From Deltaproteobacteria bacterium (GTDB lineage Bacteria; Desulfobacterota; Anaeroferrophillalia; Anaeroferrophillales; Tharpellaceae): a DNA stretch of 5,976 nt. Where the stretch lies: assembly GCA_030640695.1 (NCBI GenBank), contig DAOWIX010000085.1:1-5976 (forward strand). The letters are read 5' to 3'. A model generated the notes under the pieces. It was not told the origin of the DNA, did not search any database, and saw only the letters and a program-made list of their open reading frames with translations. The translations under genes and the position numbers were made by a program. Below, piece by piece: positions 5,810 through 5,976 of this stretch. Numbering within the stretch: the stretch's first letter is position 1; each line of letters begins with the position of its first letter.

Positions 5810-5923
5810 AAGTTAAGTTACAGCGGATAGAGTGAGCATTGCTTCGCAAGGGGACACAGCTCAGACCGGCTCGGGCTAAAGCCCTGCCTCAGAGCAATGT
5901 CCCCACATCGGGAGATGGTCGAT
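5810..5923 (+). repeat. REP-like palindromic repeat, copy 2
   Basis: This is the second copy of the element at 2020-2141, in the same orientation, beginning 18 nt after the methyltransferase stop. The left 21 bases are identical to copy 1. The 55-nt core at 5850-5904 pairs GGGGACA with TGTCCCC, GCTC with GAGC, then GGC with GCC, and GGGC-TAAA-GCCC at the tip. The inner GGC/GCC pairing differs from copy 1, while the outer stem, GCTC/GAGC and the GGGC/GCCC tip are kept. Similarity tails off at a shared TCGAT (5919-5923). It may also serve as an RNA hairpin stabilising the upstream operon's 3' end. Confidence 0.8.
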
Positions 5924-5948
5924 TAATCAGCAACTGGAGAGCTTTGCG

Positions 5949-5972
5949 AGGGCCCCACGCCGGGCCCTTTTT
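5949..5972 (+). terminator. Rho-independent terminator
   Basis: A GC-only stem capped by one A-T pair, AGGGCCC (5949-5955) with GGGCCCT (5962-5968), closes a 6-nt loop and is followed directly by a run of T (5968-5972). The T run occurs only on the plus strand, so it ends plus-strand transcription. It lies about 160 nt after the methyltransferase stop and downstream of repeat copy 2, and is the likely end of the kinase-methyltransferase transcript. Confidence 0.85.
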
Positions 5973-5976
5973 CGTC

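Noticed and set aside
2020..5923. The two repeats as a CRISPR array or as ends of a composite transposon.
   Set aside because: Only two copies about 3.8 kb apart with whole housekeeping-type genes between, no short regular spacers, no transposase, and no target-site duplication that I could see.

Overview
The window reads as chromosomal DNA of a Gram-negative bacterium of moderate GC. The gene types (proteobacterial-type DgkA, an OmpR-type two-component pair, a Kdo/WaaP-like kinase fold, a Ktr/Trk potassium system) and the style of the dispersed hairpin repeats suggest a deltaproteobacterium (Desulfobacterota or Desulfuromonadota). This placement is an inference, because the window holds no phylogenetic marker gene.

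Layout. Positions 1-207 are the C-terminal winged-helix end of an OmpR/PhoB-type response regulator. It is followed 7 nt later on the same strand by its sensor histidine kinase (215-1624). The kinase gene runs tail-to-tail into dgkA, diacylglycerol kinase, on the minus strand (1608-1982), and the two coding regions share 17 bp. A gap of about 190 bp (1983-2176) holds the first copy of an imperfect-palindrome repeat. Next come two minus-strand genes in the order ktrB (2861-4255) then ktrA (2177-2836), the membrane and cytosolic RCK subunits of a potassium uptake system. A 174-bp divergent intergenic region (4256-4429) contains good sigma70-like promoters for both directions whose -35 boxes overlap. 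On the plus side lies a two-gene unit: a degenerate Kdo/WaaP-like kinase (4430-5191) and a small integral-membrane methyltransferase of the isoprenylcysteine/phospholipid methyltransferase type (5222-5791). The last 185 bp carry the second repeat copy and a strong rho-independent terminator.

How the genes fit together. Most of the products act at or on the inner membrane or cell envelope: signal sensing, recycling of diacylglycerol to phosphatidate, potassium uptake, a possible envelope-sugar kinase and a membrane-bound methyltransferase. No pathway can be proven from this window. The parts most worth checking are the shared -35 divergent promoter, the pair of directly oriented REP-like repeats that bracket the ktr/kinase/methyltransferase block, and the uncharacterised kinase-methyltransferase pair. 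I saw no CRISPR array, tRNA, rRNA, transposase or phage gene, and no convincing wholly new system.
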